From Diphasiastrum complanatum (taxonomy: Eukaryota > Streptophyta > Lycopodiopsida > Lycopodiales > Lycopodiaceae): a stretch of 64,000 bases of DNA. The notes under the pieces are model-generated. The model did not search any database and was not told the DNA's origin. It saw only the letters and a list, made by a program, of their open reading frames with translations. The stretch spans positions 950,987-1,014,986 of the forward strand of contig CM055101.1 in the NCBI GenBank assembly GCA_029204225.1, given 5' to 3'. Shown here piece after piece: positions 1 through 13,215 of the stretch. Numbering within the stretch: the stretch's first letter is position 1; the number at the start of each line of letters is the position of its first letter. The position numbers and the translations under genes were made by a program.

Positions 1-2561
1 ATTGATCCATCTTGATTTGTCTTGATCTTGAAGATCCACTTACAACCAATTGCCTTCTTGTCCTTTGGAAGCTTTACCAACCTCCATGTGTTGCTTTTGA
101 TGAGTGCTTGATGCTCATGATCCATGGCTTGGATCCATTCCTTCTTTTGAATTGCTTCACCTACACAAGTTGGTTCATCAAAAGAGGTAAGAAAAGCAAA
201 GTTAGAGTTGTCCACCACTTGCTTTCCTTTTTCATCATAGGTTAGCCTTGATGGCTTAGCCCTTTGCCTTTGAGTCTTCCTTGAAGTTTGCTTTGGAGTG
301 GCATCTCCATCTTCATCCAAGACATCTTGCACATCATGATGATTAGTAGGCACATCAACATCAACATCAACAACATTGGAAACATTCTCTTCATGAAAGA
401 TGACATCCCTACTTATGACAACTTTCTTTGTAGAAGGAATGTACACTTTGTAAGCCTTGCTTACTTCACTATAGCCAACAAACACACCCTTCTTTGATGA
501 AGGATCTTCTTTAGTTCTATCATCAAGTGTGATATTGACAAAACATGTACATCCAAAGATCCTACAATGCTTGACACTCGGCCTTCTACCATAAAGAACC
601 TCATGAGGAGTTTTACCATCCAAGGAAGCACTTGTCCATCTATTACATAGATAGTTAGCACATGCTAAAGCTTCCCCCCAAAAAGACTTAGCAAGATTAG
701 CATGTAGTCTCATTGCCTTGGCACATTCACAAAGGGTTCTATTCTTCCTCTCGGCCACTCCATTCTGTTGTGGAGTCCTAGGACTAGACATCTCCCTCTT
801 AATCCCATGTGCTATACAAAAGTCTTTGAACCTATTTGAGGTGTATTCCCCTCCATTATCAGATCTTAAGCATTTGATCTTTGTATTGAATTGGTTTTCC
901 ATTTCATTCTTGAACTTGACAAATGCAGCAAACACTTCATCCTTACTTTTAAGAAGATAGATCCAAGTATACCTACTAAAGTCATCAATGAAAGTTGCAT
1001 ACATCTTTGCCCCACCATTGCTAGTTGTACTAGAAGAATGAATATCAGAATGCACAAGTTGAAAAGCTTCTTTAGATCTAGAAGTAGATCTAGAATAAGC
1101 AAGTCTATGAGATTTGGACAAGGCACAATGTTCACAAACACTATTGTTTGCAACAAGACTTTTAGGGAGACCAAGAACAAGCTCTTTCTTTGCCATTACC
1201 TCCAAAGATTTGAAGTTGGGATGGCCCAACCTCTTGTGCCAAACTTCTTGGTTTGTCAATTGCTCCCTAGCCATACATCCTTCATGATTAGAGATCACAC
1301 ATGCATCAAGCTTGAAAAGTTTACCATGCCTCCTACCTTGAGCAATCAAGGATCCACATTTACTTATCAAACATGCATCTCCAATGAACTCCACATCAAG
1401 TCCTTTGTCAATCATTTGACTTACACTAAGCAAATTCTTAGTGATTGAAGGAATGTACAAGACATTTTCAAGATTTGCTTTCCTATTTGTTGAAAGGGAA
1501 ATAGGAATAGTGCCTATGCCTTTGATGTCACATTGACCGTCATTTGCAGTGTAGATGATGTTACCTTCTCCCTCATAAGACAATAAGGATGTAAAGTATT
1601 CCTTATGTCTTGTCATGTGAGATGAGGCTCCACTATCAATCCACCAAGGATCATTATCATCTATGTTGGCTAACAAACTTGAAGTCATAACAAGTGATTC
1701 ACATGTGTTATGTTCTTCCTCATCTATTGTAAGATTTCCTTGCCTCTCTCCTTGCTCTCTTTTCTTCTTATAACATTCATTTGCAAAATGACCTTTTATC
1801 CCACAATAAAAGCACTTGAACTTTGACTTATTGTTCTTAGTAGAAGAGGAAGAGGAAGAGTGATCATCATGATCAAAGTTAACACCTTTGGACCATTTCC
1901 CTTTGCCTTTACCTTTGCCCTTGAATTTGCCTTTTGTGAAGAAAGCCTCTTCACCTCCACCTTGCAAGGATGCACCATCAAGCTTTGATTGCAACCTATG
2001 TTCTTCAGCCAATAAGATTTCTTGCAAGTCAACCACACTTGGCAAGACTCTTTGAATGGCAAAACTTTGCACAAGGTTAGCATGTTCATTTAGCAAACCA
2101 TTCAACATAACTTGGACTATTTCACCATCTTTTATGTTCTCATCAATGCATGCTAAATCATCACTTAGGGACTTAACTCTCAAGATAAATGCATGAGCAC
2201 TTTCACCCTCTCTTTGCCTACTAGAAAATATTTGTCTCCTTAGGGTCAATACCCTAGATGTGGACTTTGATTCAAAGAGCTTCTTTAAGGCATTCCATGC
2301 CTCACTTGCACTTTGACACTTTCCAACTTCCTTGAGAAGTTCATTTGTAACATTCATTTTAATGATATGAAGAGCCCTTTTGGCCTTCTTATCAAACCTT
2401 TGTTGCTCTTGAAGTGTGAGAGGTCTCTCTTCAATTTTTGCAACTATGTCCATGAGTTCATTCAACTCAAGTAAGGACTCCATCCTCACTTTCCAAGTAG
2501 AGTAGTTTGATGAACTCAACCTTTCACTAGACTCTAGCATGATCCCACCATTGGAAGCCAT
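1..2561 (-). CDS. Copia-1 gag-pol polyprotein, partial (runs off left edge)
   Basis: Translating the minus strand from the ATG at 2561 gives 853 codons with no stop before the window edge. Order seen: an N-terminal copia gag domain (about residues 1-230), a basic GKGKGKGK stretch, a CCHC knuckle CFYCGIKGHFANEC at 250-263, the protease motif WWIDSGASSHM with Asp309, the integrase zinc region with H442 and the CEHC pair 476/479, the integrase core D506, D568 and E604 (exactly 35 residues between the last two), and the reverse transcriptase beginning GCKWIFKIK at 839. RT and RNase H lie outside the window. The start is the first ATG downstream of a leader and primer site and opens with MASNGGIMLESSERLSSSNY, typical of copia gag. 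All key residues seen are intact, unlike every other element here, so it may be young. It would act in cytoplasmic particles and integrate cDNA in the nucleus. Confidence 0.93.
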   Translation of the reverse strand, partial: MASNGGIMLESSERLSSSNYSTWKVRMESLLELNELMDIVAKIEERPLTLQEQQRFDKKAKRALHIIKMNVTNELLKEVGKCQSASEAWNALKKLFESKSTSRVLTLRRQIFSSRQREGESAHAFILRVKSLSDDLACIDENIKDGEIVQVMLNGLLNEHANLVQSFAIQRVLPSVVDLQEILLAEEHRLQSKLDGASLQGGGEEAFFTKGKFKGKGKGKGKWSKGVNFDHDDHSSSSSSTKNNKSKFKCFYCGIKGHFANECYKKKREQGERQGNLTIDEEEHNTCESLVMTSSLLANIDDNDPWWIDSGASSHMTRHKEYFTSLLSYEGEGNIIYTANDGQCDIKGIGTIPISLSTNRKANLENVLYIPSITKNLLSVSQMIDKGLDVEFIGDACLISKCGSLIAQGRRHGKLFKLDACVISNHEGCMAREQLTNQEVWHKRLGHPNFKSLEVMAKKELVLGLPKSLVANNSVCEHCALSKSHRLAYSRSTSRSKEAFQLVHSDIHSSSTTSNGGAKMYATFIDDFSRYTWIYLLKSKDEVFAAFVKFKNEMENQFNTKIKCLRSDNGGEYTSNRFKDFCIAHGIKREMSSPRTPQQNGVAERKNRTLCECAKAMRLHANLAKSFWGEALACANYLCNRWTSASLDGKTPHEVLYGRRPSVKHCRIFGCTCFVNITLDDRTKEDPSSKKGVFVGYSEVSKAYKVYIPSTKKVVISRDVIFHEENVSNVVDVDVDVPTNHHDVQDVLDEDGDATPKQTSRKTQRQRAKPSRLTYDEKGKQVVDNSNFAFLTSFDEPTCVGEAIQKKEWIQAMDHEHQALIKSNTWRLVKLPKDKKAIGCKWIFKIKTNQDGS

Positions 2562-3721
2562 GATTCTAATGTTTCTTCAACTTTTAGGTTCTATCCTAAA
2601 GCACTTAGCACTCACTTTTCTCTCAACAAATGATAGATAAAGAGATCTATGAAGATTTAGGACCCTAAAACACTTCTATCTTGAACCTAGATGGTTTCCA
2701 AGCATAGAAAGGAAGATTGAAACACATGCAACACTTTGCACACACTAAGAATGGATTACAAAATCAAACCAACCTGAACACACTCTTGCTTAAGCTCTCA
2801 AACTTTCCAGCAAGTGACCAAATCAAGTTATGGTGTGAAGAGTTACTTGCATTCTTAGAAAATACCCAAAACTAGGATGCCAAGATTACCTAGTAATGAA
2901 CAAACTTGATCAACATATGATCAACACACTAAGATATTGATTCAACCTGTAAAACCACATGTAAACCACACTTCTAAAAGTTTATAAACTCCAGCAAGTG
3001 ATAAATACAAGATTTAGAGGTGAATGAATGAGCACACTTAGTGAATCACAAGACTAGCTTCACTATCTTGTCAAATCTTGGTGTTTAGATGTAGATCTAA
3101 GATCACTTCACATGAGAATGTTCCTCAACCTGTTAAGAACCTGAAAACACACTTGCATAATGGTTAACACCTTCCAGCAAATGCTCCAATCAAATTACAT
3201 AAGGAGAGTTACTTACATGCTCAACAAAGTACACCAAAATTTATGCCAAAATTGATGACAATCTTTACAATATGCTCTTCACAATGGAGCTTACAATATG
3301 TTCACCCAAAAAAGGGGATCTTTCATCCAAATGGGAGCTTTGCTCAGCCTTTAGGAGAATTACAACTCACTCAAAAGAGCATTTGTCATCCACTTAAGGA
3401 GAAGTTTCATCCACTTAAGGAGAGTGTTCATCCAAGAATGGAGATTGTCAACAATAGGATTGAAAAGAACATTGTTAGTATTGAATATGCACAAGCCTCA
3501 CAATCACAAATGATTAGGTGTTATGATCTGATCCAAAATAGTTTCTTTTCAGCCTCTGATCTTCAATAGACCTGAAATATGCTTTTGATCCACAAGTTCA
3601 ACTCACAAAACAAAGGTTAGTAAGATTTGATCAACAAAGCAATGCAAAATCATGCTAGAACTTGATCAAACATCCAAATATCACCAAAAATGGAATACTT
3701 ACTGTAAATAGAAGCCAACCA
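2562..3721 (-). repeat. Copia-1 untranslated leader with degenerate internal repeats
   Basis: This 1.16 kb lies between the primer site and the gag ATG of Copia-1. It holds three degenerate units starting with CAACCTG near 2770, 2944 and 3127, spaced about 175-183 bp, each containing a CCAGCAA(G/A)TG block; units one and three are the most alike. A second, 21-bp tandem pattern (CATCCACTTAAGGAG) occurs at about 3387-3450. The plus-strand ORF at 3243-3569 is only a by-product of this repeat. No gene is seen. Confidence 0.7.
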
Positions 3722-3733
3722 GCTCTGATACCA
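3722..3733 (-). other. Primer binding site of Copia-1
   Basis: On the minus strand the sequence TGGTATCAGAGC directly follows the LTR end. This is the usual plant copia site complementary to the 3' end of initiator tRNA-Met, so it fixes both the orientation of the element and the inner LTR border. Confidence 0.9.
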
Positions 3734-4388
3734 TGTGAAAAATACAGATCCTAGGTGGATCTAAAGTCCAAGATCATTGGCTTGAATGCTTGCACTCCAA
3801 ACTACATAAGCTAGGAATTGGCAACACATTCTATGCTACCTAGAATGCAAAGAACTTGATCAAAAAGCATTTATCACAAATGGAAACTTCCATAAACATC
3901 AAGTGCGGCCCAAAATAGCATTATACAGTCCATAATACATCAGCCTACCACTTTTGGAAAGCACCTAAGATCATACACAATAGCTTGAAGACAATACACA
4001 CAACAATGCTCTCAATGGAGGAAGAAACAATGACAATGATCTATTGATCTCAATGAAGCATACAAAAGGTTTCTCCAACCTGTTCTCCACGACTTCCCTA
4101 CTATTTATGGATGAGGAAGATGACTCTCTCTCCTCTCTCTAGAAGGTACTTGACCCTAGATATTCCCTATATAGGAAAAATAGCTAAAAATGGCTTATAT
4201 GACCAAAATGCATCAAAATGGTCTCATTTTGAAGGGTATGAAGTTTGACACTTCATCATACTGAAAAAATACAGTAAATAAAAACATTGTGGCCTGGTTC
4301 ACACGTGCAAAACTCCAGAACCAAAACTATTTACAATTTTAGCCAATTTAGGCCTCAAACTAGCTAGGAAATGTTGACAATTTTCACA
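3734..4388 (-). mobile_element. Copia-1 LTR (655 bp), shared by two element units
   Basis: The LTR is bounded by the inverted termini TGTGAAAA and TTTTCACA. One side abuts the primer site at 3733; the other abuts the purine-rich tract GAAGAGGGAG at 4389-4398, which follows an RNase H coding end. A TATA-like CCTATATAGGG lies near 4163-4175. Having a primer site on one side and a polypurine tract on the other means this LTR is the 3' LTR of one unit and the 5' LTR of the next, a tandem arrangement expected from unequal recombination. Confidence 0.85.
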
Positions 4389-4761
4389 CTCCCTCTTCAA
4401 CATTGGATGCTAGTTTCAACATAGTCTTTGAGCACATTCCAAGATTAGATCTATGCATTAAATATAGGTCCTTTCCCAATGGTTTGGTGAAGATATCAGC
4501 CACACACTCCTTTGAAGAGACATGTTGAAGCTCCACCTCTTTGGCAATGACTTGATCTCTCACAAAATGGTGAGCAATCTCAATGTGCTTGCTCCTTGCA
4601 TGAAAAACAGGATTGCTTGCCAAGCTTTGGGCTGAAAGGTTATCACAAAGTATGATTGGAGTCTTCTCTGGTTCCAGCAAGTGAAGATCCAATAACATCC
4701 TCTTGATCCAAAGAATCTCCTTGGTGCATGTTGTTAATAAAAACATTGTGGCCTGGTTCAC
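4384..4761 (-). pseudogene. Copia-1 RNase H C-terminal fragment (upstream tandem unit)
   Basis: This minus-strand ORF of 125 residues covers the end of copia RNase H: LCDNLSAQSLASNPVFHARS followed by KHIEIAHHFVRDQ, then the conserved VADIFTKPL. Its TGA stop lies inside the first bases of the LTR (GTGTGA), so the reading frame overlaps the LTR by 5 bp. The first eight codons (MNQATMFL) are not RNase H but come from the duplicated LTR segment at 4735-4761, marking a rearrangement joint. RT and the rest of RNase H are missing. Confidence 0.85.
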
Positions 4762-5031
4762 ACGTGCAAAACTCCAGAACCAAAACTATTTACAATTTTA
4801 GCCAATTTAGGCCTCAAACTAGCTAGGAAATGTTGACAATTTTCACACTCCCTCTTCAACATTGGATGCTAGTTTCAACATAGTCTTTGAGCACATTCCA
4901 AGATTAGATCTATGCATTAAATATAGGTCCTTTCCCAATGGTTTGGTGAAGATATCAGCCACACACTCCTTTGAAGAGACATGTTGAAGCTCCACCTCTT
5001 TGGCAATGACTTGATCTCTCACAATTTTCAC
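4735..5031 (-). repeat. Second copy of LTR end, polypurine tract and RNase H tail
   Basis: Positions 4735-5024 repeat 4276-4565 at an offset of 459 bp with no difference that I can see. The copy carries 113 bp of LTR end, the polypurine tract and RNase H codons; the minus-strand ORF at 4843-5031 is this tail again and ends in the same ASNVEEGV. The block stops abruptly at 5024. Perfect identity suggests a very recent tandem duplication or an assembly collapse/expansion error. Confidence 0.85.
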
Positions 5032-5149
5032 ATGGATGAATCCACCAGATAAAATCTTTCCATTGTAGTTGATTCAACATCTGTATGAAAAATTTTTAAA
5101 AAAAATTCATGTGGCCAACAGTCATTCAAATCATGCGATACATCAACAA

Positions 5150-7182
5150 CTTATTTTCTTTTTGATATCTCCAATATGTCCATCTTCCAAACACTGAAAT
5201 CTATTGCTCGTGTACGATATCACCCATGGCTCCAAATGATTACTCGCTACCTTATGTTCGATCAAATCATATTTTGATTTCAAATATGAGTGAACAAATC
5301 CAGGCAGGTCAGTTTTTTAACAGCCCTTTTGGAGGCTGCCTCACACCAAGATGGAGAACCCTACACATATCATCAATAAAGTTATTGGAGATTTGATATC
5401 TCTTGAATGCATCTAATTGTGATAAACTAACTCCATATTGTGTTTCCCATGTTTCATCTATTTTTTGTTAGATCACAATATTCTTTTAAAGACGTAACAT
5501 TATCAAAAAAATCAAAGGAGTAATTTTTGTCGAACACAATGGTCCCATTCAGCAACTTATTAAAAATAATTTCAATCCCAGTCTTGAATAACCCTTACAA
5601 AGGGTGCACAAAATATGGAGTTATTGATTTCAAATCATTCTTTGTGTTGGGCTTTAGTTCACCTTTTAATTCAGCAAAGAACCATCCACCCACTTTCTCA
5701 ATTTCATCCAATTTTTTTCATACATTATCAGAAGAAAACAACACACAATAAGATTCCTTTGGCTCTTTCCGTCACATCATGTCTTCCAACATTGATTTGT
5801 AAGCCTAAAATACAAATAATTATTTGCAATTAGATCGATCATAGATGTGCATAAAGCTAAACAACAGCAAATATAACAACACGATAAGCTTAAACTGAGC
5901 CTCTATATAAAAACATGCACCTTCCACTTTTCGCATGTTCGCCCACCTCCAATCGATCGTTCGGGGTGTTTCCAAAATTCTCACTGCATTCAAGTTTGAT
6001 GGAGTAATTCAGGAAAAGAACTTTTCTGCTTGTATTCATCATTTAGCTCCTTTAATGCTCTGGATATCTGAATGCATTCCACAGGAGTCACCTTATGACT
6101 CGGAATGCGCGCACTATGTTTGTAGTATTGTTGTTGCAAACTTCCACAATCTGGAAACTTTTGTGCATCCAAAACTCTCAACAAATTTTTTGTCGCTTGT
6201 ATTGTATGTTGTCCATCCACAACATAAAATTTTATCTCTACTGCCTTGTCCTTTAAAATTTTCCTGTCAAACACCTCAACAAACTCCCTAGTTTTTGAAT
6301 AAAATGGGATCACATCTACTGGGGCAACTTCACCCCAATAGTGTTAAACAACAATCTCTGCAACACATCACAATAATCTCTATTGAAGGGCCTACAGTTA
6401 TATTGCGCTGGGAGAAGCTCACACTTGGTTACATCAATCTGAATCTCATTTTGTATACCCAGAGGATACAACTTCTTAAAGGCATCCAATCTCATATTTG
6501 TTTTTGCAAGTGCATCTTCATTGCATGATTTTGAGGCCTTTGATTTTTTTGAGACAACTTCAATCAAAACATCCTTCTTTTCTTTGACACCCTTTTTCCT
6601 GCTCTTTTGCTCTTTTTGTGAAGGTGGTTGAAAACTCCTAAGTGGAATTGCGTCCACTGTTGTAACCACTAAAGTCATATTTGTAGGTGATTCATGGTGA
6701 TTATGTCTCTCCGTAGCACTTCTCCCTTCCACTTCTTTACTTCATTGTCTGGACTTTTTTTTTGGAACATTTCTTTCCGACCCAAGAAAGCTAGGATAAT
6801 TTTGAATTTTGCTTTTGGCCTTTCGAAAGCCTTCAAGTATCTCCTTGCGTAATATATTATATATTTGATTGTCACACAATAGCCAATTCAATCCGTAGCA
6901 AGAGTTTAGATTTTTCTAAACACTTGCTACCATCAGCGCGACATCATAATCAACGATACTAGCATAGATCTCAAAATATTTCTCATTCTTTTTAGTAAAT
7001 ATTTTCAAAAATGCAGACCCACAATCATCAAATTCCTCTTGAATATCCACCACACATCCACAACTCGTAGTGTTTCCTGTATCAATCCAAAGCGCAAAGA
7101 AAAATATATCTAATTTAGAACCATTCTCAAAAAGCTCAAAGTACCACTTATACTTATTGTCAAACGAAATTTTCGATGTCAC
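5150..7182 (-). pseudogene. Decayed gene with ParB-like DGQHTI motif
   Basis: I do not recognise the gene. Minus-strand coding relics run through several frames. Segments: 6916-7182 (88 residues, includes ALWIDTGNTTSCGC), 6675-6875, 6316-6732 (138 residues; lysine-rich linker KEQKSRKKGVKEKKD, then CELLPAQYNCRPFNRDYCDV), and 5990-6313 (107 residues; EIKFYVVDGQHTIQATKNLL). The last two are adjacent and separated by a stop, and the frame continues by frameshift below 5990 and on to about 5200. The order of a first strand with R-P-F-N and a later VVDGQHTIxAxK resembles the ParB/sulfiredoxin-type or DGQHR fold, where the DGxH loop binds nucleotide. That match is by eye only. It could be the ORF of an unknown plant transposon. 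Confidence 0.5.
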
Positions 7183-7358
7183 TCATACTTATTGTCAATC
7201 TTTACTAAATTCTCGATGTCACTCATAAGGGGAACAATGATTCCTACAAATGATCCATCACTGTAAAAACAGTAGTGTTAGAACTTCTTTTTGTTAAAGC
7301 TTCTGAAAATATGAAACAAATAAACTTCAACATTTTTACTTACCAATAAACAATTTAT

Positions 7359-8632
7359 AACTAGAGCATTGCTCAACTTTCATGTCAATGTTGGAACACA
7401 ATTGGAAAATTTTGTGCTACATTGAACATCAACAACATAATTTGTTGGCTAACTTGAGCAGTGCTCGAGTTAGAGGTAGAAACAGATTGCCCACCATGTC
7501 AAAGTCGGACACTCCTAGAAAGGAAGACAAGATTGACCCCCTCTTCTGCTCTGAAAATATGAAACCAATAAAGTTCAGTATTTTTATTTACCGATAAATA
7601 GTTTCTAGCTCGAGCATTGCTCGAGTTACATGTCAAACATGGAACAAATTTGACAGATGGACAAATTTTGTGTTACATTGAACATCAACAACATAATATG
7701 TTGGCTATCTCGAGCCGTGCTCGAGTTAGAGGGGAAAGCTTATTGAATCCACTTTCATAAAAGTGCAAATCTGTAGATTTTCCATAGTGGTGAGTTGCAA
7801 AAAAAATTCGGAAAAATTGCCTAACTCAAGTAGTGCTCGAGTTAGAAGTAGAAGCTAGTTTCTGACCATTTCAAAGTCGGATCAAAATTGGTGCCTGGAC
7901 AAATCTTGTGACACATTCAATATCAATAACATACTTTGGGCTAACTCGAGCAGTGCTAGAACATCATTGTCAAAGTAAGACTATTAGAACTTTTGTTATA
8001 GCTTCTCAAAATACAAAACCAATAAACTTCAACATTTTTACTTACCAATAAACAGTTTATAACTTGAGCATCGCTCAAGTTACATGTCAAAGATGGAACA
8101 CAATTGTTGGATGGAGAAATTTGTGCTACATTGAACATCAACAACATAATCTCTTGGCTAACTTGAGCAGTGCTCACTGGTTAGAGGTAGAAGGTGATTG
8201 CATATACTTTGATAAAAGTGCAAAAAAGTAATTTTACCATATTAGTGAATTCAGAAAAAAAAACTTCCTAAATTGGTGTCTTAACTCAAGCAGTGCTCGA
8301 GTTAGAAGTAGAAGCTGGTTGCCCACCATGTCAAAGTCAAACACTCTTGGAAAGAAAGACAAGATTGACCCTCTCTTCCGCTCTCAAAATACGAAACCAA
8401 TAAAGTTTAGCATCTTTACTTATCAATTAACAGTTTCTAAGTCGAGCATTGCTCGCGTTACATGTCAAAGTTGGAATTTCAAATCAAGACAGGAACCCAT
8501 GAATTTGTATCATTATAAAACTCTTGCAGCTTGAGTTAGTGCTCAAGTTCTAAAATGACTAGACTGTAGTACAAGCGTTCATATAGAGAGGGCAGAAGAA
8601 ATGGCTAGAACTCGAGCACTGCTTGAGTAGGC
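7359..8632. repeat. Palindrome array I
   Basis: About twelve copies of an imperfect palindrome, arms AACTCGAGCA and TGCTCGAGTT around one central base, start near 7359, 7451, 7607, 7707, 7823, 7943, 8061, 8160, 8283, 8439, 8529 and 8610. Spacers of roughly 80-135 bp fall into classes beginning ACATGTCAAAG, AGAGG(T/G)(A/G)GAA and AGAAGTAGAAGC, giving a loose compound period near 390-440 bp. Short ORFs here are produced by the repeat and are not genes. Confidence 0.85.
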
Positions 8633-10746
<2,114 letters not shown>

Positions 10747-13215
10747 AACTCGAGTAGTGCTTGAGTTAGATATGTCATGATTCCTTTGTCAGGCTTCCTA
10801 TAATTGCCAAGAGTGTATAATCTAGACAAAATTGGTGTCTAACTTGAAAAAGAAAGATGTATGCCATGATGCCATTGTACAGACATATCATATGCTGTTA
10901 CTTTTTGAGTTGTATAAACCATATTTGAAGTTGTAGACATATGATATTGGAGGGTATAGTCTGGACAAAATTTAGTGTCCAACTCGAGCAATGCTCGAGT
11001 TAGAGGTATTCTCTGAAGCCTTTGTAGACATATAATGTTGGATTGCATTTTTACTTGTGTAGACCAAATTCCAAATTGTGGAACTCGAGCAGTGCTCGAG
11101 TTAGGTATGCCATGATTCCTTTGTCAGGCTTGCTATAGTTGCCAGAAGTGTATAATCTAGACAAAATTTGGTGTCTAACTTAAGCAGTGTTCGAGGCAGA
11201 TGTATGCCATGATTAAATTGTACAAACATATCATATGTTATTGCTTTTTGAGTTGTATAAAGTAGATTTCAAGTTGTCTAACTCGAGAAGTGCTCGAGTT
11301 AGAGTTATGATCTGAAGCCCTTTGTAGACATATGATAATATTGCCAATTGCTTTTCTAGTTGTACAAACAAGATATGAATCCTTTGTCAGGAGGGTATAA
11401 TCTGGACAAAGTTTGGCGTCCAACTCGAGCAGTGCTCGAGTTAGAGGTATTCTCTGAAGCCTTTGTAGACATATGATGTTGGATTGCATTTTTAGTTGTG
11501 TAGACCAGATTTCAAATTGTGGAACTCGATCAGTGCTCGAGTTAGGTATGCCATGATACCTTTGTCAGGCTTGCTGTAATTGCCAGGAGTGTATAAGCTA
11601 GACAAAGTTTGAGGCAGATGTATGCCATGATTCCATTGTAGAGACATATTATTAGCAACTGCTTTTTGAGTTGTATAAAGTAGATTTCAAATTTTCAAAC
11701 TCGAGTACTGCTCGGATTAGAGATTTGCTCTAAAGCCTTTTGTAGACATATCATGTTTGACTATTTTCAGAACTACATGTATTATATGAATCCTTTGTCA
11801 GGAGGGTATAATCTGGACAAAAGTTGTTGTCCAACTCAAGCAATGCTTCAGTTGGAGATATTCTCTGAAGCCTTTGTAGACATATAATGTTGGATTGCAT
11901 TTTTAGTTGTGTAAACCAGATTCCAAATTGTGAAAGTCGAGCAATGCTCGAGTTAGGTTTGCCATGATTCCTTTGTCAAGCTTGCTATAATTGGTAGGAG
12001 TGTGTAATCTAGACAAAGTTGGGGTCTAGCTTGAGTAGTGCTCGAGTTAGATGTATGCCATGATTCCATTGTACAGACATCTCATATGCTATTGCTTTTT
12101 GAGTTCTATAAAGCAGATTTCAAATTGTCTAACTCGAGTAGTGCTCGTGTTAGAGCTGTGCTGTGAAGCCTTTTGTAGACATATGATATTTGATTGTCTT
12201 TTAGTTGTACAAGTATTAATACTTTATCAGGAGTGTATAATGCTGACAAAATTTCGTGTCCAACTCGAGCAGTGCTCGAGTTGGAGCTATGCTCTGAAGC
12301 TTGTGTAGACATATGATGTTGGATTGCATTTTTTAGTTGTGTAGACTAGATTCCAAATTGTGGAACTCGAGCAGTGCTCGAGTTAGGTATGCAAACTAAC
12401 ATAATGGTAATGATCAATTCATAACAGAAGTTTGACCATGGTTCCTTTGTCAGGCTTGCTATAATTGCCAAGAGTGTATAATCTGGACAAAATTTTGGTG
12501 TCCAACTCAAACAGTGCTCGAGTTAGAGGTATTTTCTGAAGCTTTGTAGACATATGATGTTGGATTGCATTTTTAGCAAAAAAAATGGAAGTCGAGTAGT
12601 GCTTGAATTAGATATGCTATGATTCTTTTGCCAGGCTTGCTATAATTGGCAGGATTGTATAATCTGGACAAAGTTGGTGTCTAACTTGAGCAGTGCTTGA
12701 CTTAGATGTATGCCATGATTCCATTGTACAGACATATCATATGCTATTTCTTTTGTAGTTGTATAAAGCAGATTTCAATTTGTCTAACTCGAGCAGTTCT
12801 CAAATTAGAGCTATGCTCTAAAGCCTTTTGTAGACAAATAATATTTGACTATTTTGTAGTGTACAAGTATTATATGAATCCTTTGTCAGAAGGGTATAAT
12901 CTGGACAAAATTTGGTGTCCAACTCGAGCAGTGCTCGAGTTAGAGGTATGCTCTGAAGGCCTTGTAGACATATGTTGTAAGTTTGCTTTTTTAGTTGTAT
13001 AGACCAGATTCCAAATTGTCGGACTCGAGCAGTGCTATAATTGGTAGGAGTGTGTAATCTGGATAGAGTTGCTGTCTAATTTGAGCAGTGCTTGAGTTAG
13101 ATGTATGCCATGATTCCATTGTACAGACATCTCATATGTTGTTGCTTTTTGAGTTCTATAAAGCAGATTTCAAATTGTCTAACTCGAGCAGTGCTTGAGT
13201 TAGAGCTATGCTCTG
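10747..13215. repeat. Palindrome array II with higher-order repeat
   Basis: The palindrome recurs about two dozen times, for example at 10981, 11082, 11178, 11280, 11422, 11523, 11698, 11833, 11934, 12029, 12131, 12262, 12364, 12504, 12589, 12683, 12786, 12921, 13022, 13079 and 13181. Distances repeat as about 101, 96, 102 and 138 bp, so four spacer types form a compound unit of about 410-440 bp. Spacers are recognised by TTTGTAGACATATGATG, GCCATGATTCCTTTGTCAGG, GCCATGATTCCATTGTACAG and GGAGGGTATAATCTGG. Unit 12262-12504 lacks two monomers. ORFs in this stretch only read through the palindromes (for example LTRALLELD) and are not genes. Confidence 0.92.

Noticed and set aside
3243-3569. 108-residue plus-strand ORF with HPLKE repeats
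   Set aside because: Lies antisense in the Copia-1 leader and is created by a 21-bp tandem repeat.
5527-5833. Plus-strand ORFs of 72-74 residues
   Set aside because: Antisense to the decayed minus-strand gene; they have no motif and overlap each other.
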